DNA of 64,000 bases from Glossina fuscipes (GCF_014805625.2 NW_023998415.1:37824174-37888173); one strand, 5' to 3'; shown: positions 51,196 to 63,995, counted from the first letter of the stretch. The notes: generated by a model not told the origin, from the letters alone. A program made the numbers and translations.

Positions 51196-54100
51196 ATGGT
51201 ATCAAGCAAGCGAGAGTCCCCAGATAAGTTAACTAGGGAGGACGTATGTCGTGTGCCAGAAACGATATGTTTCCCGGAGGAGGAGGACCAGATTTTAAAT
51301 GATTGGAGAGAAAAGAAGATTTTTGAGACATGCATGAAGCTTTCGAAGGGCAAACCCAAGTAAGCAAGACAAATTGTGTTGGCAATACATACAACCTATT
51401 GCATCATTTCATTTTGACAAATTATAAAAAAGCAGGTTACAAAAGTACACGTGGTTTTCTTATTTTATAGGTATACCTTTTATGATGGTCCTCCATTTGC
51501 TACTGGTTTACCTCATTATGGTCACATATTAGCTGGGACTATTAAAGATATAGTAACGCGCTATGCTTACCAACAAGGCTACCACGTTGATCGGCGATTT
51601 GGTTGGGATTGTCATGGCCTGCCCGTGGAATTTGAAATTGATAAATTGTTGGATGTACATGGACCAGAGGATGTAGAGAAAATGGGTATTGCGACCTACA
51701 ACGCGGAATGTCGTAAAATTGTTACGCGCTACGCGAAGGAATGGGAATCGATTGTGACACGTATGGGTCGTTGGATTGACTTCAAGAACGATTATAAGAC
51801 TTTATATCCTTGGTACATGGAATCCATATGGTGGGTATTTAAACAACTGTACGATAAAGGCCTAGTATATGAGGGTGTAAAAGTGATGCCATATTCAACT
51901 GCTTGTACGACGCCTCTGTCGAATTTTGAATCCGGTCAAAATTACAAGGAGGTGGTAGATCCTTGTGTGGTCGTCGCATTAGAAGCTGTTGGCTATGAAA
52001 ATACTTACTTTCTTATATGGACTACTACGCCTTGGACTTTACCGTCAAATTTTGCTTGCTGCGTTAATCCAAACATGGAGTATGTCAAGGTATGCACTCA
52101 AAAGTCCAATCCATAAATTAATTTTAATCTTTCTAAAAATTTAGGTAAAAGATGTGAAAACTCTTCGCTTCTACATTTTGGCTAAATGTCGTCTTAGTTA
52201 TGTTTATAAAACTGAGGAGGATTATGAAGTTATTCAGGAGTTCCTTGGTGAAACCTTGGCCGGCATTCACTATAAACCCTTATTTCCCTATTTTGCGAAT
52301 CGTGGCGAACTAGTCAAAGCGTTTAAAGTGCTTGTTGATAATTACGTAACCGATGATTCGGGTACTGGAATTGTACATAATGCTCCATATTTTGGTGAGG
52401 ACGATCATCGCGTTTGTCTGGCAGCTGATTTGATTACGAAGTCAAGTCCTCCTATTTGTCCAGTTGATGATGCGGGACGATTTACTGAAGAAGTTACTCA
52501 TTTTAAGGGGCTCTACGTGAAAGATGCTGATAAACAAATCATAGCTTTTTTGAAAGCAAGCGGCAATCTAGTTTCAGCGGGCCAAGTTAAGCATAGTTAT
52601 CCGTTTTGTTGGCGCTCAGATACCCCATTAATTTATAAGGCGGTACCATCTTGGTTCATACGTGTTGAGCATATGTCCAAAAATTTGCTAGCCTGTAGCT
52701 CATTAACTTACTGGGTTCCTGATTTTGTTAAAGAAAAACGATTCGGCAATTGGCTGAAGGAAGCACGAGATTGGGCAATAAGCCGCAATCGTTATTGGGG
52801 CACACCTATACCTATTTGGCGTTCATTGAATGGTGAAGAGACGGTGTGTGTGGGTAGCATTAATGAGGTTGAACAATTATCTGGAAAGGTAATTACCGAT
52901 TTGCATCGGGAGACTGTTGATGAGATCGAAATACCGTCAGCAGTATTGGGTAATCCTCCCCTGCGTCGCATTGCTCCCGTATTTGATTGTTGGTTCGAAT
53001 CGGGCAGTATGCCATTTGCGCAACAGCATTTTCCTTTTGAAAATGAAAAAGACTTTATGAGCAATTTCCCCGCGGATTTTATCGCCGAAGGCATCGATCA
53101 AACGCGGGGTTGGTTCTACACTCTCCTAGTTATTTCGACGGCTCTGTTCAACAAAGCCCCTTTTAAGAATTTAATAGCTAACGGATTAGTATTGGCAGCT
53201 GATGGACAAAAGATGTCCAAACGCAAAAAGAACTACCCAGATCCGTTGGAAGTAGTGCAAAAATATGGAGCTGATGCTTTGCGTTTATATCTAATTAATT
53301 CACCAGTAGTACGTGCTGAAAATTTGCGCTTCAAAGAGGAGGGCGTTCGTGATATAGTTAAGGATGTATTTTTGCCCTGGTACAATGCTTATCGGTTTCT
53401 TTTACAAAATATCGCCCGATATGAAAAAGAGGAGCTACAAAGTGCATCTTTGTACATGTATGACAAGGAAAGGCATTTAAAGAATTATGAAAAGTCCTCT
53501 ATAATCGATGTTTGGATCTTATCATTTAAAGAATCTCTGTTGGATTTTTTTGCCACTGAAATGAAAATGTACCGCCTGTACACAGTGGTACCACGTTTAA
53601 CTAAATTCATCGACCAATTAACAAACTGGTTAGTTATAAATTTGAAGATAGCTCGTAAGGAGTTTTGTTAAAGTTTTTCTTTTTTTTTTTATCATAGGTA
53701 TGTGCGTTTGAACAGACGACGCATTAAAGGTGAAATGGGTAAGGAGGAGTGTATTCAATCTTTGGACACACTTTACGACGTTTTATTTACAATGGTGAAG
53801 ATGATGGCTCCCTTTACACCTTTTCTTACCGAATACATATTTAAACGTTTGGTACTGTTTCAACCGAAAGACGCCGTAGGCAACATTGAATCGATTCACT
53901 ACCAAATGATGCCGACCTCGAATCGCAAGTTCATTCGTGCTGAAGTTGAGAAGTCCGTTGCGATCATGCAGGCAATTATTGAATTAGGTCGTGTTATGCG
54001 TGATAGGCGCACATTGCCTGTCAAATATCCAGTATCGGAAATAATTGTTATACACAAAGATCCAAAATGCCTTGAAGCCATCAAGAGTTTAGAAGATTTC

Positions 54101-55208
54101 ATTTTGGGAGAGTTGAATGTACGTAAGTTGACTTTAACTTCAGATAAAGAGAAGTATGGTGTTACAATGAGAGCTGAACCGGACCATAAGGTGAAATTTT
54201 ATTTTAAAATTTTGTAAATTTTTTGTAATCTATTTTCTAAACGATTTTCTTGACGCATAGGTTCTTGGCCAGCGTTTAAAGAGTAATTTTAAGTCGGTTT
54301 TAGCAGCCATCAAATCTTTAACGGATGATGACATTCAAAAGCATTTGAGCAGGGGTTACTTTGAAATTGATCATCAACGCATTGAATTGGAGGAGGTTCG
54401 TATTATTTACTGCACATCCCCTCAGATGGGTGGCGGCAATTTCGAAGCTCATAGCGACAATGAAGTATTAGTCCTAATGGATATGACTCCTAACGAAGAA
54501 TTACTTGCCGAAGGTTTGGCACGTGAGATCATTAATCGCGTACAAAAGCTTAAGAAAAAAGCTCATTTAATACCGACTGATCCGGTGGTGATTTATTATG
54601 AGCTAACGGCTCCTCCACAAAAGCAGGCTGATATCGAACATATTACAAAAGTGATGGAGATATACTATTCAATGATTACAGCAACTATCAAGTCAAATTT
54701 CGTTAAATACAGTGTTGATGAAGCTAAAAACAAGCGAACAATTATCAGTGAATCTGTCGATCTCAAGGGTATTGATCTCAAACTTACTATCTGCTCAATG
54801 GAAGACGTACAACTTCCATTAGTACATTGGGTTAACGTAGCATTGGCACACGATTTACAACCGCGTTACGGAAGGAGCAATAAGGCGTCTTTATTGCTTC
54901 GAGATGTGGCCACTAACGATATCCTAACAATTGAACAGTTACGCTATGAAATCGATGTACTATTCGGCTTATATGGCATAAATTATTCTATCTATATAAC
55001 GCAAACTGAAGAAGGCGCATTGTCGAAATTAACTGCTTTAGATTTGTCGGCAAACGGTAAACTTTTGGTGATTTCCTGTCGAATTGAAGAGGCTGAAAGG
55101 TTTTTGAAAGAAACAAGTGCTAGTTATATGCCTTACTGCAGATTTATCAACAGAGACGGCTCAACGGTATTTACGGAAAATCCATTAGGTTTTCCTTTAG
55201 ATGCGTAA
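51196..55208 (+). CDS. IleRS: Isoleucyl-tRNA synthetase, cytoplasmic
   Basis: This enzyme charges tRNA-Ile with isoleucine and hydrolyses misactivated valine. Five exons, 51196-51359, 51471-52089, 52145-53628, 53698-54190 and 54261-55208, join in consistent phases to 1235 residues, within the eukaryotic cytosolic range. The class I signature HYGH is near residue 70 ([14 protein letters not shown]) and KMSKR near residue 617 ([16 protein letters not shown]). Between them lies the CP1 editing domain, with [10 protein letters not shown] and a [15 protein letters not shown] motif. [11 protein letters not shown] and [15 protein letters not shown] are also family marks. The anticodon-binding region starts near [18 protein letters not shown], which crosses intron 3 (donor GTTAGT), and a eukaryote-specific C-terminal extension follows. 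The introns are 55-111 nt. No defects are seen. Confidence 0.97.
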
Positions 55209-56984
55209 CTCATATATAAGTAACATTTTCATGTTTCTTTATTTTCATGAACTTTTTCTGAAAACAATTTTTTTTATTGTTTAAATTTCTATACATTTAG
55301 TGTTTGTGATAAGACACACTGGCACGGAATTAAATACTTTGCTTAATGTATATATATTTTGTGTATTTTTCATTGCAATTTAAAAATCGAAAAGCGTTAA
55401 ATAAATTAAAGTTTTCTCATAAAGTTTTGTTCATACGTTAAAACTAAAATATATAAAAAATTTATATGAAAACTATAGGGTAACGAATTTTCAAAACGAT
55501 AAACTTTTCGTATTTATAACTGAAGAGTCTCCATTTAGAAACTACTGTTTAAAGAGGGCCTATATTTGAAGTTTTGTCATGACTTCAATGATAAAGAGAG
55601 TACCGATGTCCCTAACCAAACGCGAAACATCTGTACGGGCTCAGTTTCGTTCATGTCTTGGCAAATCCGATTCCCATCATAGCTTTATCTGAAGAAGATA
55701 TGAACTTTTTCTTGAGGTCAAGTTTAGAAATAACAATTTTGTTCTTAGGTAAAATTCGCACTTAATGGGAAATCTTAAAGTTCGAATAAAATCTTTTTTG
55801 TATAATGATATGCTGTTGTGTAGAGATATAAATCTGTTGAAAAGAAATTTCAACAAAAATCTCTATAACATCTCTATGTATAGTTGCTTAAATAGTAGAA
55901 ACTTTTTTGTAGAAACGGTGAATTTCCCTTCGTCGATCTAATGCCGAAATTCAATGAATAAAAAAAAATTTCATTGAATTTTTCACAATTTTTTTTTTTT
56001 TCATTCTATGGAAAATCGACAGCAATAAGAATTGATCGAGAACTGCTTAATGAACTGTTTGTTGTTAGCTGCTTTAAAGAACATGGTTTCAATTTGCCTT
56101 TTGTTTAATAATCGTCCGTCAACTGGAGGCAATTCATGCTGAAGTCATTTTGGGTAAACGTAAAACAAACAAATCAAAAATGCTAAACATGCGCACTTTG
56201 ACAGAACGGATGTGGCTGTAACGGTAACTTTGCTGTACACGAAGTTGGAAAACGGGAAACATAACGAAAGGTGCGGAATACTGAAACAGACGAATTTTCT
56301 TGCCAGAACGGTTTTAGTAAAGGAAAAAAAAAAAAAAAGAGAAAATAATTCATATAAAAATTTTTAATAAATAACATATACAAAAGAAAAATCGCAAAAA
56401 TTGTTAAACGAAAAAAAAAAAAGCCAAAAGAAAAGGGAAAGAAAAATGTTTATATCAAAGAAGAAATGTTTATAAAGAAAATCGAAAAAAAATTGTAAAG
56501 CAAACGCTTCTAAATCAAAATTCTATAACAACGCATATATCTACTACATATGTGAACTTCAAAATGGGAGCGGAGCAGTGAATTGAATATATAAGGAAGC
56601 GGAAAATATGTTGTTCGTTTTCGATAATTCAATAATTTTTACGACAAATAATAATCCTACAGCCACTACGCTTCGTCAACTATAGGGAATAATTGTTTTT
56701 TTTTTTTTTTTTTTTTATCGAAAATTAAATTTTTTATAAAAGATTTTCAATTTTTTTTTGTATGTTATTTGCGTTTTTTTTTTTTTTTTTTTTTTTATAA
56801 ATAACACAATGAACTCTAAACTAACATGAACCTTACTTGCATACATGTACACGCACATCTATATGTAAGTATGCAAGTGAAAATGGCTGCATAGATTGCA
56901 GGATTCTATTGTTTGGTTATTAAAAAGCAAATGGAAAAATTGCGAAAATCTTAAAACTCGAAGTGGCAAACAAACGAAAGAAAA

Positions 56985-57130
56985 GCAAGAGAGAGAGGGA
57001 CCCTATTCGGCTTAGTCCGAATCTTCGGATACCCACCACTATTTTTATAAACAATTCGTGTACCGGACCCTGTCCGGATACGGATTTTATATTCCTTGCA
57101 TTTCATGATGTAATTTGAACTTAAAAATTT
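56985..57130 (+). repeat. Dispersed repeat family 1, end fragment
   Basis: The hairpin ATTCGGCTTAGTCCGAAT at 57005-57022 is followed by ATACCCACCACTATTTTTA. A second small hairpin, in which CCGGAC pairs with GTCCGG, lies just beyond at about 57063-57077. Confidence 0.5.
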
Positions 57131-57550
57131 TTATAGAACATAGTAAAGGGGGTGGGGAGTGTGAGGGATGAGCGATTCACATTATTTTCATTTTCGATTT
57201 CCTTTCTAGCAGCAAATGCTGGCAAATATTAAAGCGATTATTTTTATTATTATTCGCTTATTTTCGTTTAGATGTTAGTGATTTCATTTAAAGCCTTAGT
57301 TCATTAACTGTGGGTGTGTCCTTTAATCTATCTTGCGTCAACATTTAAGAAAGGCTTGTGATACTTTCATCTATTCTCGATTTACTTTAGCTGTGAGTCC
57401 GATTTGTCCGATTCAAACAGAATGATAAAATTAAGGCACCCATCCGCGATATATGAGCACAAAAGGAAAATAAGTTCGTTGGCATGTTATGAGTAACTCA
57501 ACTCAAACCAGTAATAGGATTTTATTAAAGTAAGAACACCCTTGCTTTAG

Positions 57551-57598
<48 letters not shown>
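57551..57598. repeat. (CT)n microsatellite
   Basis: This is a nearly perfect CT run of about 48 bp. Confidence 0.9.
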
Positions 57599-57599
<1 letters not shown>

Positions 57600-57909
57600 C
57601 TTTCTGTGTGTTTCTTTTTAATATATATGAGTTCAAATAAGAAAACTCTTGATATGTATATATATGAAAGAACAGATGTGAGTGAATGTAAGCGGTGTAA
57701 CGGTAATTTTCATGTATATGCGTAATTGTTCTCTCTTCCGTAAGCGGAAAAGTTAACAAAAACAAATACACGAATAATTGCAGAAAACAAAACAAATAGA
57801 CGCCAAGTCGTCAGATAGACTGAGAAAAGTATTTATCTTAAAGTTTAGTTCATAAATTACCGATAAGAAATAGTTGAGGTTTAACACTGGCACCTGTGCT
57901 ACCATCTAG

Positions 57910-59882
57910 TACTATAGCAGGCGGATCAGCGGGAGCAGCTGCTGCACGTCTGCCAGAAACCGCCTTAAAAAATGTTAGTAACATCGGTGCATATAACGGC
58001 CTTAGTGCAGTGGCTAGTGTCGCAAATTCATTACTGCACGAAGCTGTAACACACTCAACTTCACCGCATTTATTATCCCCTACTCATACGCCACTACCAT
58101 CGGTAGTTTATGGCAGCGCAGTAATGGGAGGCAACGTAGGCTCGGTCGGAGTCACTGTAAATATCTGCAGTAGCGATAGCGGTATATCGTCTATAATATC
58201 ATCGACGCCGTCGTTGACTCAAATTTCACCTCCACCGGCTTCAAATAGTATTTCATTAACGATTTTGGCGTCAAATGTTATCACCACCTCAAGCAGTAGT
58301 AGCAGCAATAATATTAGTAACAATAATGCAGGCACGAGCAGCAGCAACAGCTGCACTCCAGGTAGTGGAAGTGGTAGTGGCGGACGTTGCAGCCCTATAA
58401 TAACCAATATTACGACTGGCCTAAGCAATGGCTTGGCCTCGTCATCGTGCATTTACAGTGCTGGTTCAGCTGTTAGTTGCGCTAGCCCTTCGCTTCTTTA
58501 TGCCGAACGCACTTCTCCGGCTTTAAACATGATGGGCAGTGCCAAGACTAAAATATTAAGTCCTTTACCGAACTCGCCTATTGGAGTTTCTTTATCGTCG
58601 TACGTTGTCGGCAGCTCAACTGTAGCCGTGAGCACAGTTTCCCAAACATCTAGTGGCTCAAACTATTTGAACACCATAAAACTACTTGGACCAGCTGCTT
58701 CAATTGATTTGGGTACTTCGCCTCTAACACATCGTAATTATCCAAGCATAAAAGGATTTACATTTCGCCGCAGTTTTGATGATAAAATTATTACGGCCAC
58801 TTCGTCGGCAGCTGCCGCCGTTAGTAGTCAAAGTCAAACATCGCTAGGTGGTCCTGCCGTATCGGCCACCTCCTACCTGACACATTTTCCTGCTATACCG
58901 TCGCACTATCATCATCACCATCATCATCATTTGCAGCAACCAGTGCCACTTAGTCCTCTCTTTAGCCATCATCATCACTCGCAACAAGCTCATTTACATC
59001 ACGTCCTCCATCATCCGGCACATGCTCTACACCATCACCATCTTGGCGGCAGTGGCGGCAGTTTTCATGCCAATTTTATTGGTGGTCTTGCCTCGTCTGC
59101 GGTAAAATACTCTGTCGCCACGGGCGGTGCCGCTCTGTATGCACCCCTCACGTCTTCACAATCGACAACAAAATTATCGCATCGTGATGATTTTCTGCAA
59201 CAAATTGGCTATTTGCCAACAACACGTATTTACAGCACCACTCCGTCAAGTCTGGTTGATGAAGATAAAGCTCAGCAGGATTTTCTATCTTTGTCGCTGT
59301 CGCCACCATTAAATCGACGTCGTGATATGCCTGCGTTGCGTGGTCCATACGTTAGCTTGTAAGTGATGAAAGCTATTATTTTACTTACTTACATCATCCA
59401 TAAGAAGAAGGTTCTTTCTTATGGCGATTTGTATTCATTAAAAAATTATGCTTCGTCTTCATGTGCTTTTCAAATATTTTTATAAAAATTTTCGTTTCTA
59501 GCCATTAAAGGGCAATGGCGGGATAATGTTCTCATTACAAATGCAAGGTTAGCTTGACTTATGATTTTCAATCTAGACTGGCTTATCATTTTGAGTCCAG
59601 TTGATGTGTCTTCAACCGTATTGTTGAAGATGAATGAACAATTGTTAGTCATAACTAAGGCTCTGAATATTCGAAATTGTTTAAAATGCAGTAAGGAAAG
59701 TGTAAGAATTTATTTTTAAAATTCAATATTTTTCTGCTAATGTACTTATGAATATATGAACATACGTTCGTGTCTACATGTTCGCATACTAATTTGACTA
59801 ATGATGATCCGTAACTTAAAAATAAGTATCTTTTATAATTTGCTCCGTAAACATTTGTATGTAAATGGATGCAATTGCTACG

Positions 59883-59936
<54 letters not shown>

Positions 59937-59946
59937 NNNNNNNNNN

Positions 59947-59995
<49 letters not shown>

Positions 59996-61878
59996 TATTT
60001 AAGTGTATTAATGATTGTTAAATTCAGAATATTCGGACTTTATATTTGGAATGAATGCAATGTTTTTTAACCAAATGCAAAAAAAAATTTCTCCCATAAA
60101 GTTGAAGAGTCAATGGTAGTTTTTCATAGCGACTCTAAACGTTTTTGTTCGGGGAGATTCATGGTTATGATGATAGCATTCAAAGCATTGAATGATTAGG
60201 TTATTCACGGTTTTTTTTTTTTTTTCAAAAAAATACTTGTAATCATAGTAGGGAACGCGCCGTGAAATTACATTTCGGATCGTACAAAAATAGATTTTAA
60301 TCTTTTGACTTTTTCTTAAGCAAAATCAAATTAAAATTGTATTTAATTTTTTTTTGGGCGGCACATGAAGATTTTAATAATATCACTAATTTTATTACTC
60401 TTACTATTTGTAAGGAATTGTAGACATTGCACGGTATAGTAGCAGCAGTGTCATCTCTCTCTCTTAACTGCCTTTTCATTGTCTAATTTTAAATTGTCCA
60501 AAAATTCAATTTTCCGAACATAGTTGTTGTTGTCAAGAAAAAGAAAAAAAAAAAAAAACAAGATGGCGAAAAAATTTCAGACACCATCCTTCAATGCCTA
60601 TAAAAGAGTTGAGCAATGGTGCAGCTTTCGCAGATTAGCGATAAAACAAAAATCTCTTCAACAATGACTCTTGAAATTGTAAACGAATACCCTTCGTTTT
60701 TCGATCTTAACTTAACGTATCATAGGCTTCTTCAATTCTTATTCGATTGACTTGGAATTTTAACTACACTCGTGAAATAAGATTTGTAATGACCGTCAGC
60801 TTATTTCCAAATCTTTCGATCTTCGAACGATTTTTTCAAACAAAAAAAAAAAAAAAAAACAAAGAGAAAAGAAAATTCGAATCTACTATTAGATCTTGAT
60901 ACGGATTTTCAGAATTTTTTTTTGCTTTATTGTTCTAGTTGAAAAAATTATGATCAAAGGCGGCTCGAGCGAAGCGAAGCCAAAGGAAAAGAAGTAAGAA
61001 AATTGTATTAAGCTGGGGCTGAATTTACCCTTTGAAAAAGACTCGAAGCGAATGAAATTTCGATACTCTATAATATAGATGGATGCGTCAGATTTTCTCA
61101 TTTTTATATATGCACGGTAGGATCATCCGTACAATCCATAGATGAAATTTTTTACGCTTAGTTTTTTTTTTTTTTTTGGTTTTGCAATCAGATTGAGAGA
61201 GAGAGAGAGAGTACGAGAGAGTACGAGAGAGTAGGCTTGTCATTCAAGCGATTTAATCCATTTTCAATACTTTCCTCAAATTTACTGTCAATATCTTCAT
61301 TTTTGCCATCGGAAGTGATCATTGCAAAGAGACTGATAGGCATTTAGATTTGATATATAATGAAGAGATCCCATACTCTTTATAAGACCTTATTGACCTC
61401 TTGATTTTGGATGGTCTAAACGGGTTATTTTAAGAAAAGCTGTCACGCGCTTCCACTTTATCTTAAAAAAAAAAAAAAAAGAAAAAACGAAGAAAAAGTT
61501 TTAAGTTAAGTTTTTTTTTTAATAAATCTTTTCATTTCTCTTCTTTATATAAAATTTATATTGAGCGCACACAAGCTTATATTATTCTTTAGGACAAAAA
61601 CTACTTTTTACATTAATATAGTTTCTATGTATATATATATATATATATCGTCACTTTTGTCAGAAGAAAGGATATTAAGCATATTGCAAGTGTGTACTTA
61701 ATTTGATTGCTTAATATGTGACGCATCATTCTCTATGTTTGCGTATCGTCGGATTTCTGTGCCTGTGCAGAAAACTGCGAACTTAAGCATATATCTCTTT
61801 TTTAGCGGGCAGATACCATTGGCTCTTCCTTTTGCATCCACAAGTCCTTGGCTGCGGGACTTATACCAGCAGCTTTAG
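57910..61878 (+). CDS. Unrecognised Ser/Ala/His-rich protein, 3' exons
   Basis: A 1.45-kb exon (start near 57910-57921, end 59358) and a terminal exon, 61806-61878, were found; the N-terminal exons are missing. The frame shows an apparent TAA at 59360, but it overlaps a strong donor, GTAAGTGA. Splicing 59358 to 61806 (TTTTTTAG/CGGG) in phase 2 gives GPYVS-F-GQIPLALPFASTSPWLRDLYQQL and a stop. That C-terminus looks conserved in type (Trp, Arg, Tyr, hydrophobic). The large exon is low complexity: Ser/Asn runs, Gly-Ser repeats, a seven-His run and further His clusters, with one less repetitive patch, GFTFRRSFDDK. No domain, signal peptide or membrane segment is clear. The function is unknown; His- and Ser-rich linkers occur in fly transcription factors and signalling proteins. 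The upstream acceptor is uncertain. Confidence 0.65.
59889..59993. repeat. (TA)n tract with 10-N gap
   Basis: TA repeats run on both sides of ten N (59937-59946), inside the intron of the Ser/His-rich gene. Confidence 0.95.
60985..61330 (+). repeat. Dispersed repeat family 1, decayed copy
   Basis: AGAAGTAAGAAAATTG, a degraded hairpin region, GATACTCTATAATATAGATG and TATCTTCATTTTTGCCATCG follow the family order. A GA-rich run lies inside it at about 61195-61235. Confidence 0.5.
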
Positions 61879-62417
61879 AATGACAATGCAACAGACTGGA
61901 GAATTAATAACGTAGCAAGGCAAGCCAACCTAATTCTGTTAGTTTTCAGTTCTCTCTTCAATTAAGTGCATTTGGCGTCCTCCCTTTTGCTATTGCATAA
62001 TCAAAATGCTGTCAAGACTCAACAGTTATTGCCTTTGAAGCGCCAATACAAGCATTTATATAAAGTTCATTATTTTTATTATATGTTCTATAAAATCGAA
62101 TGAAACATACACAAACACACACACACGTACACATATATACATATATATAGATATATATATATTATTATTTTCAAATTTCATCCCTGACGAACCAATGTAT
62201 TAGGCCATATTGAATATTTTCAGTGGTTTTTTCGCGGGATGGTGTTGATGCCTATATATCGGGTAACACTCACTTGATTGTCCCAAGCGAACGTGGGCAT
62301 AAGCTTTTAATTAACATTGTTTGTGCAGATAGTTTTCTAATTTTTTGTGAACTGTACGATGAGGATGCAATGAATGAATGCGGGCCCCAGGAGCGGTCTG
62401 TTCAATTTTGTTCTTGA

Positions 62418-62590
62418 AATTTCGATGTCAAAGATGTACCTCGCAGTCATTGAAAATGTCGATGAAATTTCGCAACTAATGGATCAAGACCGGCACACAA
62501 GCAGTTGAGTAGTTTGACAGCTTAGAATTATTTGAAAAGAGCTATAAGGGCTAAAAAAGTAAGCTCGAAACTGTGGAGACTCTTCAATAT
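62418..62590 (+). pseudogene. mariner transposase relic, same type as the copy at 8857
   Basis: The plus strand reads FDVKDVPRS, then ENVDEISQLMDQDRHTSS, then NYLKRAIRAKKVSSKLW, with indels and stops between. The intact-looking copy at 9206-9400 reads IIDVKDAPRTGRP, ENVDKIGEMIEVDRHVSS and NHLRKAGFKTKLDIW at the same order and spacing. Only part of the DNA-binding region survives, and no ends are visible. Confidence 0.65.
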
Positions 62591-63279
62591 GACTAATTGC
62601 TTCCTTTTGAAAATTTTTATCTATCAGATCTTATTTCAATGTTTACTAATTAAAGTGATATCCACAATTTTTGTATAAATTACTTCATTTTCGATGGAAT
62701 AAGAATAGAAGCCAACCGTTTGAGTGATACTCTACACCACTTGTGTCTCAGTTACATTAAGCTGGATGCACTTTTTATTATACCGTTCGATTCAGAATCA
62801 TTTTCTCAATCGGTTTATGCTTGACCGCCATCCGTAGCTTTGCATTTGTTATATATGTATTTTTGGGTTCAATCTGTATTCTGGTATAGTTATATGTTTC
62901 GCCTTGAGGTTGAACCCTATTGCAAATGGATTGTATAGGGTGCCTTCATGTTGGCATCGGATGGGTGAAATTTTTTAACTCCCTCTCACATAGCAAGCCG
63001 TTCCTGTGAAAATATCGCCTACAATAAACACTACACCACTTGCGATACCGGGTATATTATGTTTGTGCGGTATGTTACACGCAGAATTGCTTAAGATAGA
63101 CCCACCTAAGCTTGTTTGTCCGTCTGCAAAATTTGTGTTCAAACTACAACTCGCAATTTTGGAGATAATTCGATGAAATATGATGCACTGACGTGTCGTA
63201 ACCAAAGGAAGAAAGCTATTGAAAATCGTTTAGACCGGTCCTCTGCTTCGACGCCCTCCGCTCTTTTTTCAAAAGTCAT

Positions 63280-63870
63280 TAAATAGAAAGAATTGTGAGC
63301 AATTCTAAATTGCTCGAGAAAAGTGGCTAAGTAATAGTACTCCGGCAGTCTAAATTGGTATGAAAATTTTGGATCGGGTTCGGCAAATTTTTGAACCTCC
63401 TCTCATATAACGAAAATTGAAATTTATATGACAAAAAGCTCTAATCTTCAATGCGCTTTGCTGAAAATCCAATAATAAGAGTAATTTGATATAAAAAAAT
63501 TAACTGCACCAAATTTGAACCATCCCGGCCTATTTTTGGATCTTTTCGTAGGGCAGAAAACTTTAAATTATAACATTTTATGATGAAACTAAAAAATCCA
63601 TAAAAGTAATTTAAGATAAAAATTGTACTGAATTTCGAACACGTACCTCAAATTTTAAAGCTCTTGGGCACAACCATTCTTAGGGAAAATAAGCCTTTAT
63701 TTGCAAAAAGATCTAATTCGTAGTATACAGTTTCATAATAGTGAGTTCATCTAAAAACAAGGTATAATTCTTGTATTCTACGGCAAAACTAAGACTTATG
63801 TTGGACAATGTTGTGTACGGTACCTAAAAGTCGGTCTAGCCCGACCATAATGTTTTCACTTCCTTTATAA
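63280..63870 (-). repeat. Dispersed repeat family 2, reverse copy
   Basis: On the minus strand the copy opens GAAGTGAAAACATTATGG, then a hairpin in which GTCGGGC pairs loosely with GACCGAC (63845-63830), then TTTTAGGTACCGTACAC. The copy at 29661 opens in the same way. The sequence at 62880-63250 may be a related fragment. Confidence 0.5.
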
Positions 63871-63925
63871 TGTATGTGTGAGGGATACAATATTAAAATT
63901 GACAAAAAAAAAAGTTTTTGTTGTT

Positions 63926-63995
63926 AAATATATATATATATAAATATATATAAATATATAAATATATATATATATATATAAATATATATTTATAT
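63926..63995. repeat. TATA-rich simple repeat at window end
   Basis: Imperfect (TA)n and (TATAAA)n units fill the last 70 bases. Confidence 0.85.

Larger units (their letters stand above)
55209..57909. other. Region between IleRS and the Ser/His-rich gene
   Basis: A hexamer AATAAA at 55400-55405 may serve IleRS. Poly(T) tracts lie at about 56697-56717 and 56774-56796. A family 1 end lies at 56985-57130 and a (CT)n run at 57551-57598. The first exons of the downstream gene should lie here or further left, but none is secure. Confidence 0.5.

Noticed and set aside
56826..56865. ATG followed by 13 codons and a GTAAGTATG donor, a possible first exon of the Ser/His-rich gene
   Set aside because: The peptide (MNLTCIHVHAHLY) is not recognisable and its phase 0 end does not fit the plausible acceptors near 57910-57921.
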